Of a DNA stretch of 64,000 bases, positions 19,601 through 27,467 are shown one piece after another. The notes beneath the pieces are model-generated. The model was not told the DNA's origin. It worked only from the letters and a program-made list of their open reading frames with translations, and made no database searches. The position numbers and the translations under genes are program-made. The stretch covers positions 99,179 through 163,178 of the forward strand of contig NZ_JOFL01000012.1 in the NCBI RefSeq assembly GCF_000719265.1, in the 5' to 3' direction. Position 1 is the first letter of the stretch. Every line of letters begins with the position of its first letter. Origin of the DNA: Streptomyces roseoverticillatus. GTDB taxonomy: Bacteria; Actinomycetota; Actinomycetes; Streptomycetales; Streptomycetaceae.

Positions 19601-19664
19601 GGGCTGTACGGCTATAGGGCTGCACGGCTACAGGGCTCTACGGCTACAGGGCCGCACGGCTATG
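19601..19664. repeat. Four tandem copies of a 16-bp repeat
   Basis: Units at 19601, 19617, 19633 and 19649 share GGGCTGTACGGCTATA with one to four changes each. The array lies between the convergent pentapeptide-repeat and DUF7878-like genes, outside both. Confidence 0.85.
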
Positions 19665-19667
19665 CGG

Positions 19668-20165
19668 CTATACGCGCGGGAAGCGGGCCTGCAGGTCCCA
19701 GACGACGGGGTTGTCGGCAAGGCCCTCGTGCATGTCGCACAGGTCGGCGATCAGGTCGTGCAGGAAGTCGCGGGCCTCGCGGCGCAGCGCCCGGTGGTCG
19801 AAGGTGAGCGCGGGCTCGTCGGCCGGCATCCAGTCGGCGGAGACCTCCACCCAGCCGAAGCGCCGCTCGAAGAGCATGCAGTCCGTGGACTCGGTGAAGT
19901 CGAGCTCGGCGAACTGCGTGGCCGCCGAGCGGTTGCCCCGCGGGTCGCGGTCGATCTGCTCCATGACGTCGCACAGCGCCCACGCGAAGTCGAGCACCGG
20001 CACCCATCCCCAGGCTGTGGACAGCTCGCGGTCCGTCTTCACATCGGCGATGTAGACGTCCCCGCAGAACAGGTCGTGCCGCAGGATCCGCACGTCGGCG
20101 GTGCGGTAGTCCGTCTGCGGCGGGTCGGGGAAGCGGCGGGAGAGCGAGTAGCCGAGGTCGATCAC
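19668..20165 (-). CDS. Conserved hypothetical protein (DUF7878-like)
   Basis: 165 residues starting at GTG. Cytosolic, acidic, and without signal or membrane segment. The segment VLDFAWALCDVMEQIDRDPRGNRS and the WVEVSADWMPADEPALTF stretch resemble an uncharacterised Streptomyces family (I recall it as DUF7878, not certain). No catalytic motif is apparent. It stands alone, upstream of the protease terminator. Confidence 0.65.
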   Translation of the reverse strand: MIDLGYSLSRRFPDPPQTDYRTADVRILRHDLFCGDVYIADVKTDRELSTAWGWVPVLDFAWALCDVMEQIDRDPRGNRSAATQFAELDFTESTDCMLFERRFGWVEVSADWMPADEPALTFDHRALRREARDFLHDLIADLCDMHEGLADNPVVWDLQARFPRV

Positions 20166-20259
20166 GCCTCGATGGTGTCACGGCGGCGGGCCGGACGCGT
20201 AAACGTGTGCGAGCGGACCGGGCGAACGCGGGCGGGCGGGTCCCGGGCGGACGCGGACG

Positions 20260-20300
20260 AGTCCGGGGTGCCCCGCGTCGGCGGCGGGGCACCCCGGACT
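20260..20300 (-). terminator. Terminator of the M4 protease gene
   Basis: 17-bp perfect stem (20260-20276 with 20284-20300), 7-base loop, 17 bases past the protease stop on the minus strand. Confidence 0.85.
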
Positions 20301-20316
20301 CATGTGCGGTTGATCG

Positions 20317-21936
20317 TTACTTCACGTTGATCGCGGTCCAGGCGGCGGCGACCGCCTTGTACTCCGCGCTGCTGGAGCCGTAGAGGTCCGCGGTGGCCTT
20401 CAGGGTGCCGGTGCGGGCCGCCTTGTAGTTCGTGGTGGAGGTGAAGTACGTGGTCAGGGCCTTGTACCAGATCTTGGTGGCCTTGTCCCGGCCGATCCCG
20501 GTGACCTTGGAGCCGTCGGCCGTCGGGCTGTCGTACGTCACACCGTTGATCGTCTTCGTGCCGCTGCCCTCGGACAGCAGGTAGAAGAAGTGGTTGGCCG
20601 GGCCCGAGGAGTAGTGGACGTCCAGGCGGCCGAGCGAGGAGGACCAGGAGTCCTTGGACTTGCCGTCCTTGCTGGGCTTGTCCATGTAGCGCAGCGGGGT
20701 GCCGTCGCCGCGGATGTTGATGGCCTCGCCGATGAGGTAGTCGCCCTTGTCGGTCGAGTTGTTGGCGTAGAACTCGGCGGCGGTGCCGAAGATGTCCGAG
20801 GTGGCCTCGTTGAGGCCGCCGGACTCGCCGCTGTAGTTCAGGCCGGCCGTGGCCGAGGTGACGCCGTGGCTCATCTCGTGGGCGGCCACGTCGAGCGCGG
20901 TGAGCGGGTTCTTGTTGCCCTCACCGTCGCCGTAGGTCATGCAGAAGCATTCGTCGTCCCAGAAGGCGTTGACGTAGTTGTCGCCGTAGTGGACGCGGGA
21001 GTACGCGGCGACGCCGTCGTTCTTGATGCCGGTGCGGCCCAGCACGTTCTTGTAGAAGTCCCAGGTGACGGCCGCGCCGTAGTGCGCGTCGACGCCGGCC
21101 TTCTGGTCGCCGTCGCCCCAGGTGTCGCTGGAGTTGGTGAAGAGGGTGCCGGTGCCGTCGGTGCCCTGGGCCAGGTTGTAGGTCTTGTGGCCGCCGCGCT
21201 CGCCGTCCACGAGCTGGTAGCCCGAGTCGCTCTTGGTGGTGGAGAGCGAGACGGTGCCGCTGTAGGTGCTGGTGCCCGAGCCGGTCTCGATGGCCTCGCG
21301 CTGGAACAGCTTCTTGCCGGTGTTGGCGTCGGTGATCACGTGCAGCTTGCTGGGCGTGCCGTCCTTCTGGACGCCGGTGACCACGGTCTCGTAGGCGAGG
21401 ACGGGCTTGCCCTCGGCCGCCCAGATGACCTTGCGCGGCGCGCGGTCGGCGCCGGCCTTGGCGGTCTTCTCGTCCGCGGCGGCGCTGAGCGCGCTCTTCT
21501 TCGCGGCGGCGGGGGCCTGGGCGGGGGTGGTGCTGGGCACGGCTATCTGCGCGTCGGTCGCCTTGTCGACGCTCTTCGAGCCGCTCTTCGCCTCGTGCAC
21601 GACGAGGTCGCCGCCGAGCACCGGCAGACCGTCGAAGGTGCGCTCGTAGCGGGTGTGGACCGTGCCGTTCGCGTCCTTGATCACGTCACGGACGACGAGC
21701 TTCTCCTTGCCGCCGAGGCCGAGCTTCGCGGCGGTGGAGGGAGCCGCGGACTGCGCGTCCTTGATCGCGGCGACCCGCTGCCCCGCGGAGACGGCGAGGG
21801 GCGAGGCCTCGCTCGCCTTGTCGGGGGTGGCGCTCGCGGAGCCGGTCTGCACGGCCACGACGACCATGGCGGCGGAGGCGACGAGCGCGGCGGCGCGCAG
21901 GGTGTTCTTGCGGGAGGTGGAGGTGACGCTTCTCAA
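20317..21936 (-). CDS. Secreted neutral zinc metalloprotease, M4 (thermolysin) family
   Basis: 539 residues with the full prepro layout: signal peptide (about residues 1-36, ending in GSASA), an FTP/PepSY propeptide (about 40-205, with LVVHEAKSGS and HVITDANTGKKLF), then the mature catalytic domain. Zinc ligands are VAAHEMSHGVT (HExxH) and GGLNEATSDIFG (distal Glu), and HYSSGPANHFFYLLSEG carries the catalytic-site His. It digests extracellular protein. Start is a TTG preceded by GGAG seven bases away. Upstream lies about 390 bases without a gene. Confidence 0.93.
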   Translation of the reverse strand: MRSVTSTSRKNTLRAAALVASAAMVVVAVQTGSASATPDKASEASPLAVSAGQRVAAIKDAQSAAPSTAAKLGLGGKEKLVVRDVIKDANGTVHTRYERTFDGLPVLGGDLVVHEAKSGSKSVDKATDAQIAVPSTTPAQAPAAAKKSALSAAADEKTAKAGADRAPRKVIWAAEGKPVLAYETVVTGVQKDGTPSKLHVITDANTGKKLFQREAIETGSGTSTYSGTVSLSTTKSDSGYQLVDGERGGHKTYNLAQGTDGTGTLFTNSSDTWGDGDQKAGVDAHYGAAVTWDFYKNVLGRTGIKNDGVAAYSRVHYGDNYVNAFWDDECFCMTYGDGEGNKNPLTALDVAAHEMSHGVTSATAGLNYSGESGGLNEATSDIFGTAAEFYANNSTDKGDYLIGEAINIRGDGTPLRYMDKPSKDGKSKDSWSSSLGRLDVHYSSGPANHFFYLLSEGSGTKTINGVTYDSPTADGSKVTGIGRDKATKIWYKALTTYFTSTTNYKAARTGTLKATADLYGSSSAEYKAVAAAWTAINVK

Positions 21937-22329
21937 CTCTGTCTCCTATGTGCGGGCCGTGAACTCACGTCCCTTTGAGGGGGGTTAGGGCAGCACGGGT
22001 TACGGCTGCCCGGTGGTGCAGGAGTGGTGCAGGAGTGGATTGAGGAGAGAGTGCCATCCCCTGACCGACATTGACAGGGGCGCAACAAGGATTTGATCTG
22101 CCGTTCTCCGAAACGCGGTTGATTGGTTCCGCTATGCGGTGAACTGGCCGAGGCTGGTCTGGACTTGAAATCCGCCGCATCTCAGTTCGAGGACGGTAGT
22201 TGTATGCGATCTGATGAGATTGCATACAAGCGGAGCGATGCGGACCGCTACGAGGCCGCCGCCAGGCTAGGGCCGGCGGCATCAAGGTGGCGTGAAGTCA
22301 GGCCAACGAGTTGATAAAGCCCGGGGGTG
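21937..22329. other. Gene-free stretch upstream of the protease, AT-richer than its surroundings
   Basis: 393 bases between the protease start and the response regulator stop. It holds the protease promoter region, a short repeat GTGGTGCAGGAGTG (22014-22034 region, two copies), and a long imperfect palindrome at 22200-22229. Base composition is visibly less GC-rich than flanking genes. I see no convincing gene, although an ATG inside the palindrome opens 36 codons. Confidence 0.6.
22200..22229. promoter_or_regulatory. 30-bp operator-like palindrome
   Basis: Arms TTGTATGC and GCATACAA are perfect and the inner ATCT/AGAT pair also matches, giving 13 of 15 paired positions. Strongly suggests a binding site for a dimeric repressor such as a GntR or TetR type. 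It sits 264 bases upstream of the protease start and 148 bases past the response regulator stop. Confidence 0.6.
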
Positions 22330-23052
22330 TCAGGGCAGCAGGCGCTGTTCCTTCGCCACGGCGACGGCGCCCGCCCGCGTGTCGACGCCCAACTTGTCGT
22401 AGATCCGCCCCAGATGGGTCTTCACCGTCGCCTCGCTGATGAACAGTGCGCGAGCAATCTCCCGGTTGCCCACCCCGCGGGCGAGTTGGCCGAGGATGTC
22501 CCGCTCGCGGTCCGTGAGTGAGGGCCGTGCCGCGCCGCGCGCCCGTGCCATGACGCGGCTCGCGACGGGCGGCGACAGCGTCGTACGCCCCTCGGCCGCC
22601 GCGCGGATGGCCGAGAACAGCTCCTCCGGGCGCTCGGCCTTCAGGAGATAGCCCGTCGCGCCGGCCTCGATGGCGCGGGTGATGTCGGCGTCCGTGTCGT
22701 ACGTGGTGAGGACGAGGACGTACGGACCGCCGCGTTCCGCTCCTGCGGCTGCGCGGGGTGCGGTTGTTGGGGTCGTGTGACGTGAGTCCGTGCGGGTCGC
22801 GGCCTCCGTGACGATGCGGCGCGTCGCCTCGATCCCGTCCATGCCCGGCCCCAGTTGAAGGTCCATCAGGACGACGTCGGGACGCAGCCGGGCGGCCAGC
22901 GCGACCGCCTCCTCGCCGCCGCCCGCCTCGCCCACGACCTCGATGCCGGGCGCGCTGGCCAGCAGCGCCAGCAACCCGGCCCGGACGACGGCGTGGTCGT
23001 CGCACAGGAGGATGCGGATGCGGGCGGGAGGACGGGCTTCAGGGTCGGTCAC
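22330..23052 (-). CDS. senR: NarL/FixJ-type response regulator, SenR-like
   Basis: 240 residues. Receiver domain with the acidic pocket in ILLCDDHAVVRAG, phospho-acceptor Asp in VVLMDLQLG and the Lys in GYLLKAERPEE, then a LuxR HTH (LTDRERDILGQLARGVGNREIARALFISEATVKTHL). A stretch of about 25 residues rich in Thr, Ala and Arg is inserted in the receiver between the third helix and fourth strand. GTG start. It follows the histidine kinase gene by 35 bases. With a divergent HbpS-like gene beyond the kinase, the set matches the SenS-SenR redox-sensing system of S. reticuli; this assignment is inferred from context. Confidence 0.85.
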   Translation of the reverse strand: MTDPEARPPARIRILLCDDHAVVRAGLLALLASAPGIEVVGEAGGGEEAVALAARLRPDVVLMDLQLGPGMDGIEATRRIVTEAATRTDSRHTTPTTAPRAAAGAERGGPYVLVLTTYDTDADITRAIEAGATGYLLKAERPEELFSAIRAAAEGRTTLSPPVASRVMARARGAARPSLTDRERDILGQLARGVGNREIARALFISEATVKTHLGRIYDKLGVDTRAGAVAVAKEQRLLP

Positions 23053-23087
23053 TGAGGTTCCAATCGGTTACTGAGGTGCCAGGTCGG

Positions 23088-24299
23088 TCACTGAGGTGCC
23101 AGGGGAATGCACACGGAGACGACGGTGCCCTCGCCGGGCGCCGACTCGATGGTCAGGGTGCCGCCGAGCTGCCGCACGCGCGCCCGCATCGCGGGCAGGC
23201 CGTGCCCGCGCCCGCCGGCGGGGGAAGGGGGCGCGCCCGGCGCGAACCCGCGCCCGTCGTCGGCGACGTCGAGGACGACCTGGTCGCCGAGGTAGCTCAG
23301 GGTGAGGGCGGCCGTCGCCGCGCCCGCGTGCTCGCGGACGTTCGCCAGGGCGCCCTGGGCGATCCGCAGCAGCGCGGCCCGCGCTCCGTCCGGCAGCGCG
23401 ACCGGGACCCCGTCGAGGTGGAAGAGCACGGGCGCCCCGGTCCCCTCGGCCGTCTCCGAGGCGGCCAGCGCCCGCAGCGCGTCCTCCAGCCGCGCGCCGC
23501 CGTCGAACTGCGGAGCGGCCAGGTCGTTGACGAACCGGCGGGTCTCGGCCAGGCCGCGGGCGGCGATGTCGGCGGCGGTACGGGTGTGGCGCCGGGCGGC
23601 CTCCGGATCCGCCTCCCAGGTCCGGTCCGCGGCCTGCAACAGCATGCGCTGGCTGGACAGGCCCTGGGCCAGGGTGTCGTGGATCTCCATCGACAGCCGC
23701 TGCCGCTCGGCCAGCGCCCCCTCGCGGCGCTCGGTCGCGGCCAGTTCGCGGCGCGTGCGGACCAGGTCGTCGATCAGGGCGCGCTGCCGCTCCGTCTGGC
23801 GCTGCGTGTGGAGGAAGACGGCGGTGGCGATCGCGGCCACGGCGGGCGGGGCGAGCACGAGGGTGGGGTCGAAGCCGTGCGGCAGCCGGAGCTGGGCCAC
23901 CACGACCAGGCCGGTGAGGAAGGCGACCAGGAGGACGGCGGCGCGGGTGGGCAGCGTGCGCAGCCCCGTGTAGAGCAGCGGCACCGAGCACCACGCGAAG
24001 CTCGGCGCGAGCACGACGAGGACGACCCACGTCGCGACGACTGCGGCCAGCCACAGCAGCTGCGGCCGGGGGCGGGCGAAGGCCGGGCTCAGCACGTAGA
24101 GCAGGGCGAGCAGCACGCTGAGGACGGTGATCCACGGGGTGCGGGGCTCGCCCGGGTGCCGGATGAGGAAGCGGGCGAAGGAGGCGGAGAGGAGCAGGAA
24201 GAAGGCGGCGTGCATGACGAGGGCGAGGCGGCGGGCGCCGGGTTCGTCGCCGGGATCGGGGCCGGGGCCGTCGTCGAGGCCGTCGTCGGGAAGGGTCAC
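23088..24299 (-). CDS. senS: Sensor histidine kinase, SenS-like (HisKA_3)
   Basis: 403 residues. Five hydrophobic segments lie between about residues 25 and 165, followed by a HisKA_3 dimerisation helix with ERQRLSMEIHDTLAQGLSS (phospho-acceptor His) and a HATPase domain with VREHAGAATAAL (N box), VADDGRGFAPG and GRGHGLPAMRARV (G boxes). Five membrane helices match the known layout of SenS, which senses redox state together with the extracellular heme protein HbpS. It precedes the response regulator and is divergent from the HbpS-like gene with 140 bases between. GTG start, with AGGAACAGGAG directly before it. Confidence 0.85.
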   Translation of the reverse strand: MTLPDDGLDDGPGPDPGDEPGARRLALVMHAAFFLLLSASFARFLIRHPGEPRTPWITVLSVLLALLYVLSPAFARPRPQLLWLAAVVATWVVLVVLAPSFAWCSVPLLYTGLRTLPTRAAVLLVAFLTGLVVVAQLRLPHGFDPTLVLAPPAVAAIATAVFLHTQRQTERQRALIDDLVRTRRELAATERREGALAERQRLSMEIHDTLAQGLSSQRMLLQAADRTWEADPEAARRHTRTAADIAARGLAETRRFVNDLAAPQFDGGARLEDALRALAASETAEGTGAPVLFHLDGVPVALPDGARAALLRIAQGALANVREHAGAATAALTLSYLGDQVVLDVADDGRGFAPGAPPSPAGGRGHGLPAMRARVRQLGGTLTIESAPGEGTVVSVCIPLAPQ

Positions 24300-24333
24300 C
24301 TCCTGTTCCTAACCCGCGCAGGGGCCTCTCGCA

Positions 24334-24349
24334 TCAGCCGATCGGTTGA
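24334..24349. promoter_or_regulatory. Palindrome in the divergent senS/hbpS promoter region
   Basis: TCAGCCGATCGGTTGA pairs at 7 of 8 positions. In S. reticuli SenR binds between hbpS and senS, so this is a candidate SenR or autoregulatory site. The same stretch contains a possible -35 TTGACC. Confidence 0.4.
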
Positions 24350-24439
24350 CCCCGGGGGCAGCCGGGACGCCGATGCCGGGGCGCCCGCGGTCGCGAACGA
24401 TGGAGGCACAAGCAACCACTGGCCTGTTGAGGAGCCGAA

Positions 24440-25033
24440 ATGAAGTCTGCGAAGCCTGCGGAGTCCGCGGAGTCCGCGAAGTCCGTGCTGCGGAAGCTCT
24501 CCGTCCGGAGCCGGGTGCTCGTGGGTGCGGCAGGGGCGGCCGTCGTCGCGGCCGGTACGTTCGGCGCGGTCTCCGCGACCGCCTCGCCCGCGGCGGAGCG
24601 CCAGGCTCCGGTGTCCGTGGCCGGCGGCGGCGTGACCGAGTCCGCGCACCTGTCGGTGGACGCGGCGACGCGCGCCGCCCAGGCCGCCCTGGCCGCGGCG
24701 AAGAAGGAGGGCCAGAAGGTGTCCGTCGCGGTGGTCGACCGCAACGGCAACACGCTGGTGACCCTGCGCGGCGACGGCGCGGGTCCGCAGTCGTACGAGT
24801 CCGCCGTGCGGAAGGGCTTCACGGCCGTCTCCTGGAACGCTCCCACCTCGGAGCTCGTCAAGCGCCTCCAGAGCGTCCCGAACCTCAAGGACATCCCCGG
24901 CACGCTGTTCCTGCCGGGCGGCACGCCGGTCCAGGTCAAGGGCGCACCGGTGGCCGGGATCGGCGTGGCCGGGGCCCCGAGCGGCGACCTGGACGAGAAG
25001 TTCGCGCAGGCGGGCGCGGCGGCGCTGCGTTAA
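24440..25033 (+). CDS. hbpS: HbpS-like secreted heme-binding protein (GlcG/HbpS family)
   Basis: 197 residues. A charged N-terminus and a hydrophobic segment (about 27-48, RVLVGAAGAAVVAAGTFGAV) form a long signal peptide; the mature part, about 145 residues, is the GlcG/HbpS domain with SVAVVDRNGNTLVTLRGDGA, SYESAVRKGFTAVSW, and IPGTLFLPGGTPV. HbpS binds heme and iron outside the cell and tunes its partner kinase. RBS GAGGAG precedes the ATG. Divergence from the kinase gene supports the pairing. Family members without a kinase partner also exist, so function rests partly on context. Confidence 0.82.
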   Translation: MKSAKPAESAESAKSVLRKLSVRSRVLVGAAGAAVVAAGTFGAVSATASPAAERQAPVSVAGGGVTESAHLSVDAATRAAQAALAAAKKEGQKVSVAVVDRNGNTLVTLRGDGAGPQSYESAVRKGFTAVSWNAPTSELVKRLQSVPNLKDIPGTLFLPGGTPVQVKGAPVAGIGVAGAPSGDLDEKFAQAGAAALR

Positions 25034-25074
25034 CCTGCGGCGACGTACAGGGCAGGGGTCAGGGAGGGGCGCAC

Positions 25075-25638
25075 ATGCGGATCGTCACGGTGCCGGAGCC
25101 GGAGACTCCGCCGGAGCTGCGGGCCGGTGCCGAGGCCCTGCGCGAGCAGGCATGGCCCGGCGGCGGCCCCCACGACCCGGCCCTGCGGCCCGTCGCCATG
25201 CTGCTCGTCGCACCCGACGGCGGCGTACGGGCGGCCCTGGACATCCTCTCCAAGGAGATCACCCACGGTGGCCGGACGTACCGGGCGTCCGGCCTCAGCG
25301 CGGTCGTCACGGACACGGCACACCGCGGCAAGGGACACGGGCGGCAGCTGGTGGCCGCCGCCCGTGAGGTGATCGCCGCGAGCGGCGCGGACGTGGGACT
25401 CTTCACCTGCGACCGCCCGCTGCAGCCCTTCTACGAGAGCGCGGGCTGGCGGACCCTCCCCGGTGCGGTGCTGATCGGCGGCACGCCGCAGGACCCCTTC
25501 CCCAGCGACCAGCCCGGCTTCGACAAGGTCACCATGGGCGCGTTCTTCACGGCGCGGGCGCGCGCGGACGCGAACGCGGGCATCTTCGAACAGAGCCGCA
25601 TCGAGCTCTACCCGGGTGAGATCGACCGTCTGTGGTGA
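25075..25638 (+). CDS. GNAT-family N-acetyltransferase
   Basis: 187 residues, ATG preceded by AGGGAGGGG. Motif A is visible as VVTDTAHRGKGHGRQLVAAAREVI with the CoA-binding RGKGHG loop, followed by GLFTCDRPLQPFYESAGWR, which resembles the C-terminal half of aminoglycoside 2'-N-acetyltransferases. Substrate not assignable. It lies 41 bases after the HbpS-like gene in the same direction and may be co-transcribed. Confidence 0.82.
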   Translation: MRIVTVPEPETPPELRAGAEALREQAWPGGGPHDPALRPVAMLLVAPDGGVRAALDILSKEITHGGRTYRASGLSAVVTDTAHRGKGHGRQLVAAAREVIAASGADVGLFTCDRPLQPFYESAGWRTLPGAVLIGGTPQDPFPSDQPGFDKVTMGAFFTARARADANAGIFEQSRIELYPGEIDRLW

Positions 25639-25701
25639 TCGACCGCCTGTGGTGACGGCCCTTTGAACCCCGGGACCGAACGCCGGGACCGAGCCCCGGG
25701 A

Positions 25702-25896
25702 TCAGGTCGGCGGCCGGTCCTCGGGCCGGTCCTGAGTGCCCAACTGCTCGTTGAGCTTCTGCTGGGCAGTGTCGACCTGACTCTGGTACTTGTTCTGGGT
25801 CTTGGCGTCCAAGGCGTCGCCCGCCTTCTCGACACCCTGCCGAGCTGTGTCCTCATGGCCCTTGAGCAGGCCCTTGAGCTTGTCGAGCATGGACAT
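25702..25896 (-). CDS. Small MT0933/Rv0909-like antitoxin-family protein
   Basis: 64 residues starting at an ATG preceded by AGGAGGA. Amphipathic, highly charged sequence: LDKLKGLLKGHEDTARQGV, then EKAGDALDAKTQNKYQSQV and a Gln/Asp/Pro-rich tail. It resembles the MT0933 antitoxin family, common as single genes in Streptomyces. No toxin gene is adjacent, so the toxin-antitoxin role is doubtful; an abundant helical stress protein is an equal possibility. Confidence 0.75.
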   Translation of the reverse strand: MSMLDKLKGLLKGHEDTARQGVEKAGDALDAKTQNKYQSQVDTAQQKLNEQLGTQDRPEDRPPT

Positions 25897-25998
25897 GGCC
25901 GTCCTCCTGACGGATCGCTGACCCAACCAGCATCTCCGCATTCGGCGCGGCCCGCATCCGCGGCCATAGCCCTGGGCTTCACCCAGCGATTATCCGGG

Positions 25999-26046
25999 TC
26001 ACCCGGTGCACCACCCCGTGGATCACCCGGTGCCTCACCCCGTGCT
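25999..26046. repeat. Two tandem copies of a 24-bp unit
   Basis: TCACCCGGTGCACCACCCCGTGGA-like units at 25999-26022 and 26023-26046 differ at about three positions. The second copy runs into the end of the zinc-ribbon reading frame. Confidence 0.7.
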
Positions 26047-26336
26047 GGTGTATCCGCAGCTCCAGCACTTGTACACGCCATTGCCCATCTGCTGCATCAT
26101 GTTCTGGCAGTTCGGACAGGCCAGGGCCAGGTGTTTCAGGGGGCCGCGGCGCCCAGCCCCTTGGGGCACACGGGGCATACGCCGCGCACGATCACCGGGG
26201 ACGTCGCATCGCCGGGGTTCTCCGCCACGACGACGACCCGCAGGGGCCGCCGGCACCCCGGGCACAGCTCGGGCTCGCGGTCCCGGTCCCTGATCGCCGC
26301 GGCAAGAATGCGTTCGAGTGAGTCGCCGTCGTCCAT
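26035..26336 (-). pseudogene. Double zinc-ribbon protein interrupted by a one-base frameshift
   Basis: The ATG at 26336 opens 66 codons ending at 26136, containing ELCPGCRRPL and RGVCPVCPKG, a four-cysteine zinc ribbon. In the next frame, directly after the stop, 34 codons read LKHLALACPNCQNMMQQM...YKCWSCGYTSTG, a second complete ribbon with no start of its own before its first cysteine pair. A run of five G (26139-26143, CCCCC on the coding strand) sits at the switch; one extra base there would join the two into a 100-residue protein. It could be a real frameshift, a sequencing error in the homopolymer, or programmed slippage. Function of the intact protein unknown. Confidence 0.6.
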
Positions 26337-26612
26337 GGTGCGTGAGTCCTGTCTCCACGGGTCCCCTCCTTGGGTACACCTACCCGCCCCGAAGAAGCCC
26401 AACTCCGCTGCTCAGCAGGTGGTTACGGAGTGTGCGCAACCGGTCGGTCGTGTGGTATGGCGGGCATGCTCCCCTTGGTTCTACCCAGCTTCGCCGTGCT
26501 CCCAGCCCGGCGCCGTCGCCATCACGAGCACGCCCGCCGGCGCGGTAGGGAACCGGCCGCCCCGGCGCCACGAACTGAGCTCCGAGCCGGGCCCGCCCCG
26601 GACCGCTCAGGC
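26337..26612. other. Non-coding stretch between the zinc-ribbon gene and the TerD terminator
   Basis: Runs leftward from the TerD terminator to the zinc-ribbon ATG. It should hold the zinc-ribbon promoter, but I see no clear -35/-10 pair, repeat or structured RNA. Open frames here have no protein-like composition. Confidence 0.5.
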
Positions 26613-26643
26613 AGGGGCCGCCCCGCACCGTAGGGCGGCCCCT
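26613..26643 (-). terminator. Terminator of the TerD gene
   Basis: 11-bp stem AGGGGCCGCCC/GGGCGGCCCCT with a 9-base loop, 22 bases past the terD stop on the minus strand. Confidence 0.7.
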
Positions 26644-26665
26644 CGTCCTGCTCCTGCTACTGCCG

Positions 26666-27241
26666 TCAGACGTTGACGCCGAAGTCCTGGGCGATGCCCT
26701 GCAGGCCCGAGGCGTAGCCCTGGCCGACCGCGCGGAACTTCCAGTCCGCGCCGTTGCGGTAGAGCTCGCCGAAGACCATGGCGGTCTCGGTGGCGGCGTC
26801 CTCGCTCAGGTCGTAGCGGGCGAGCTCGGCGCCGCCGGCCTGGTTGACGATGCGGATGTAGGCGTTGCGGACCTGGCCGAAGTTCTGGCTGCGGGCCACC
26901 GCGTCGTAGATGGAGACCGGGAAGACGATCTTGTCGACGTCGGCCGGCAGGGCGGCGAGGTTGACGTTGATCGACTCGTCGTCGCCCTCGCCCTGACCGG
27001 TGGTGTTGTCACCGGTGTGGACGATGGACTGGTCCGGCGTCGACTTGTTGTTGAAGAAGACGAAGTGGGCGTCGGAGTAGACCCGGCCGCCCGCGTTCAC
27101 GGCGATCGCGCTCGCGTCGAGGTCGAAGTCCGTGCCGGTGGTGGTGCGGACGTCCCAGCCGAGGCCGACCGTGACGGCCGTCAGGCCCGGGGCCTCCTTG
27201 GTGAGGGAGACGTTGCCGCCCTTGGACAGGCTTACAGCCAT
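26666..27241 (-). CDS. terD: TerD-family stress protein
   Basis: 191 residues, standard length. Full TerD domain: VSLSKGGNVSLTKEAPGLTAVTVGLGWD at the N-terminus, FDLDASAIAV, HFVFFNNKSTPDQSIVHTGDN, and AYIRIVNQ followed by DLSEDAATETAMVFGELYR. The Asp-rich loops bind calcium. TerD proteins act in tellurite and general stress response and affect Streptomyces development. The ATG at 27241 is preceded by AAAGGGA. Single gene. Confidence 0.95.
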   Translation of the reverse strand: MAVSLSKGGNVSLTKEAPGLTAVTVGLGWDVRTTTGTDFDLDASAIAVNAGGRVYSDAHFVFFNNKSTPDQSIVHTGDNTTGQGEGDDESINVNLAALPADVDKIVFPVSIYDAVARSQNFGQVRNAYIRIVNQAGGAELARYDLSEDAATETAMVFGELYRNGADWKFRAVGQGYASGLQGIAQDFGVNV

Positions 27242-27467
27242 GGGAATTGTCCCTTTCTGGTCAGGTCTGCATCGGTTCTGCAGCGGCACCGCGGCACGCG
27301 GGTCACCGTCACCCTTGATAACGCTGTCCGGGGGCCCCGGGGTTCCATCCGGCTTTACCTTCTTTGCATAACCCTGACGCGCGCCCCGGCGCCACATCCC
27401 TGACGCCGCCCCGGCCCGTGGCGCAAAACGGCGTGACGTGTCCCCGTCGACGCGGGATCATGGGGGC

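Noticed and set aside
25702..25896. A toxin partner for the antitoxin-like gene
   Set aside because: Neighbours are a GNAT gene and the zinc ribbon, with no toxin-type protein.
26466..26633. Small open frame after the zinc-ribbon gene
   Set aside because: Arg/Pro composition only, no RBS and no family signature.
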